This document shows, piece after piece, positions 32,185 to 33,864 of a DNA stretch of 33,864 bases. The DNA is from CAYMWF01 sp964394085 [NCBI: uncultured Gemmatimonadota bacterium] (GTDB lineage Bacteria; GCA-2686955; CAYMWF01): assembly GCA_964394085.1 (NCBI GenBank), contig CAYMWF010000028.1:2235-36098 (forward strand). Reading direction: 5' to 3'. The first letter of the stretch is position 1. Every line of letters starts with the position of its first letter. A program made the position numbers and the translations under genes. Under the pieces are notes generated by a model. That model did no database searches. It worked only from the letters and a program-made list of their open reading frames with translations, and was not told the DNA's origin.

Positions 32185-33759
32185 ATGGAAACCGGAAACC
32201 ATTCCTTCAGAATCCTGCCGCCGGGCACCGGGATGAATCTTCTTCTCCTGCTCACGCTTCTTGTGGTTCTCCCGCACGCTACCGTTTCGGCTTATAACGT
32301 CGCACTCGGCAGGGCGCCCGTTCAACTGGAGTACTTCGACTCTTCGGAGGGGCTCGACACGCCTGAAATGGAGGGGGGCAGGAGCGAGCTGGAGCTCGGC
32401 GACGTGAACGGCGACGGCTGCGTCGACATCACCTGCATCGGCGATCACGGGTCTCCGTATATCGGCACCGGCCAGCACGGCATCATGATCTGGTTCGGCG
32501 ACGGCGGCGGCTCCTGGCAGGTTTACCAGAACGGAAACTTCGGATACGGCGGCATCGCCCTTGGCGACGTGGACAACGACGGTTTCATCGACGCGGGCTA
32601 CGGGATGCACCACGACTACTCGTCGGACGATTTCGGAGATCAGCTCATCGAGGTGGCCCTCGGCGACGGCACCGGAATGAACTGGACTCCCTGGGACGAC
32701 GGCCTTGCCGAAAACGGCGAGTCCTGGGGCATGTTCTGCACCGATTTCGCCGATGTCGACTGCGACGGAGATCTGGACATCGTCGCCAACTCTTTCGGAA
32801 GCGGATCCGGCGTGCGCGTGTACCGCAACAACATGGACGGCACCTGGACCCAGAGTTTCGGTTTTTCCGGCGGCAATTCGACAATGGACATAGTGTTCGG
32901 GGATGTGAACGGCGACGGCTTCCCCGACATCGCCGCAGCCCATGAGTACGGCACCGTATACGTCGGCGCCGGCGACGGGGGCTTCACCCTCGCCGACGGC
33001 AACCTGCCGTCAGCAGGAATGCTCGGTCGCTACGGCCCCGATCTCGGCGACGTGGACAATGACGGCTGTGATGACGTTTCGTTCACATACGGCGGCGGCG
33101 TTGAGGTGTGGAGATGGGCGGGGGACTCCGTATGGGAGGATTATTCGTCGGGCCTGCCGGGATCGGGTTCGTACGAGGCGACGCAGCTCGCTGACATGAA
33201 CATGGACGGCTTTATCGATGTCGTCGCTTTCGGAGACAACCGGGTTTCGGTCTGGGCCGGCAACGGCGCGGGCCAATGGCGGAGGGTCTCGCACTTCGAA
33301 ACCGCATCCAAAGGCGACTACACGGCTTTCAGGATAGGCCCGGACATCGACCGGAACGGAAAACCCGACATGGCGCTCATTTCAGACGAAGGAAGCTGGC
33401 TCTACTCGAGAAACACCCCTCACTGTTTCCTCGAAGCGTCCGCTCCCGCCGGGTTGTCGGTCACGCCCGTGCGGCCGAGGGGAGGGGAGACCTTCGTGGA
33501 AGGCTCCGTACGCTTCGTCGAGTGGGTTTCGGCGGTTCCCTCGGGCGTTCCCTCGGCAATCACACTCGAACTGTCGGTATCGGGAGCTTCGGGTCCATGG
33601 CTGACGATTGCGGAGAGCATCCCCGACAACGGGAGCCACCAGCTCATCATTCCGCAGGGCCTGGTTTCGGAGGATTGTTACCTGAAGTGTATCGTTGAAG
33701 TGAACGGAGACTCCGCCGAGGGTATCACCGGCCGTCCTTTCAGTATCCGAGCGAAATAG
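32185..33759 (+). CDS. Secreted FG-GAP/VCBS beta-propeller protein with Kre9/KNH-like end domain
   Basis: Predicted secreted protein of about 524 residues. A signal peptide (MNLLLLLTLLVVLPHATVSA) sits near residues 17-36. Six calcium-binding loops of DxDxDG type follow at intervals of roughly 45-60 residues: DVNGDGCVDI, DVDNDGFIDA, DVDCDGDLDI, DVNGDGFPDI, DVDNDGCDDV, DMNMDGFIDV, consistent with an integrin-like seven-bladed propeller. The C-terminal 100 residues (from about PVRPRGGETFVEGSVRFVEW) match the Ser-Thr-rich GPI-anchored / Kre9-KNH type Ig domain. No NPFNP sorting motif is present, unlike its neighbours. I chose ATG 32185 because AAGGA lies nine bases upstream; ATG 32152 and 32233 are alternatives. 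It probably works in adhesion or at the surface. Confidence 0.88.
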   Translation: METGNHSFRILPPGTGMNLLLLLTLLVVLPHATVSAYNVALGRAPVQLEYFDSSEGLDTPEMEGGRSELELGDVNGDGCVDITCIGDHGSPYIGTGQHGIMIWFGDGGGSWQVYQNGNFGYGGIALGDVDNDGFIDAGYGMHHDYSSDDFGDQLIEVALGDGTGMNWTPWDDGLAENGESWGMFCTDFADVDCDGDLDIVANSFGSGSGVRVYRNNMDGTWTQSFGFSGGNSTMDIVFGDVNGDGFPDIAAAHEYGTVYVGAGDGGFTLADGNLPSAGMLGRYGPDLGDVDNDGCDDVSFTYGGGVEVWRWAGDSVWEDYSSGLPGSGSYEATQLADMNMDGFIDVVAFGDNRVSVWAGNGAGQWRRVSHFETASKGDYTAFRIGPDIDRNGKPDMALISDEGSWLYSRNTPHCFLEASAPAGLSVTPVRPRGGETFVEGSVRFVEWVSAVPSGVPSAITLELSVSGASGPWLTIAESIPDNGSHQLIIPQGLVSEDCYLKCIVEVNGDSAEGITGRPFSIRAK

Positions 33760-33790
33760 AGGCAGTTTCAGCCTGGCTGTTTCACAGTTC

Positions 33791-33864
33791 GAACCGGGAG
33801 CTGCACCTACCGGCGGTATCCCCGCCTGAACCGGAAGCCGCGCTGCCCGGCGGTATCCCCGCCT
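33791..33864. repeat. Two 37-bp direct repeats with a hairpin core, cut by the window edge
   Basis: Units 33791-33827 and 33828-33864 match at about 31 of 37 positions. Each ends in CGGCGGTATCCCCGCCT, where GGCGG and CCGCC form a stem around TATCC. The array probably continues past the end of the window. It lies just after the FG-GAP stop codon. Confidence 0.8.

Noticed and set aside
32035-32943. Minus-strand frame (302 codons) rich in VHVA motifs
   Set aside because: Antisense shadow of the DxDGD calcium-loop repeats of the FG-GAP gene.

Overview
The window looks like one piece of a free-living, Gram-negative-type bacterial chromosome, probably from a candidate lineage of the FCB (Fibrobacteres-Chlorobi-Bacteroidetes) assemblage, such as Krumholzibacteriota, Eisenbacteria, Latescibacterota or Zixibacteria. 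The main clue is two secreted proteins ending in a type IX-like sorting domain (NPFNP motif, Ig-like fold, terminal K-M-x-L-x-K). Supporting clues are a large secreted beta-helix protein and an FG-GAP propeller protein, both common in those groups. The lineage is inferred. No rRNA, tRNA, CRISPR array or intact mobile element is visible.

Layout. 1-751: gene-free repeat region (three 74-bp units, seven 21-bp units carrying an ATTGCAAT palindrome, an inverted repeat). 752-4228: alpha-glucan phosphorylase, then an orphan response regulator with its own promoter. 4310-8330: GT-C membrane glycosyltransferase, phosphopantetheinyl transferase and 8-oxoguanine-deaminase-like amidohydrolase, all plus strand. 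8294-10397 (minus): second GT-C protein and an HD hydrolase. 10549-15617 (plus): zinc-ribbon protein, third GT-C protein, a pentapeptide/TM/helical-repeat protein, then ECF sigma factor, zinc anti-sigma factor and YbjQ-family protein with GTGA overlaps and a structured leader. 15703-22596 (minus): fourth GT-C protein, a giant beta-helix protein whose signal peptide is out of frame by one base, and an ABC-2 exporter pair. 22597-23306 is non-coding or decayed. 23307-26128: two translationally coupled B12-binding-type radical SAM enzymes in visibly A+T-richer DNA. 26197-28749 (minus): fifth GT-C protein and a SAM methyltransferase. 29063-33759: secreted endonuclease I, LamG protein and FG-GAP protein. 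The right edge carries 37-bp hairpin repeats.

Taken together the region is rich in envelope functions: five different GT-C (lipid-linked sugar) glycosyltransferases, an exporter, a sigma/anti-sigma switch, radical SAM and methyltransferase enzymes, and four secreted proteins. A reasonable inference is that glycan or lipid decoration and display of secreted proteins are handled here, but the genes are not arranged as one classical polysaccharide locus. The most notable sequence-level signals are the mutually exclusive hairpins and anti-Shine-Dalgarno stretch before the ECF sigma gene, the palindromic 21-bp array before the phosphorylase gene, the frameshifted signal peptide with its Cys-ladder beta-helix, the radical SAM pair with a cryptic upstream short-ORF region, and several unrelated short tandem repeat families.
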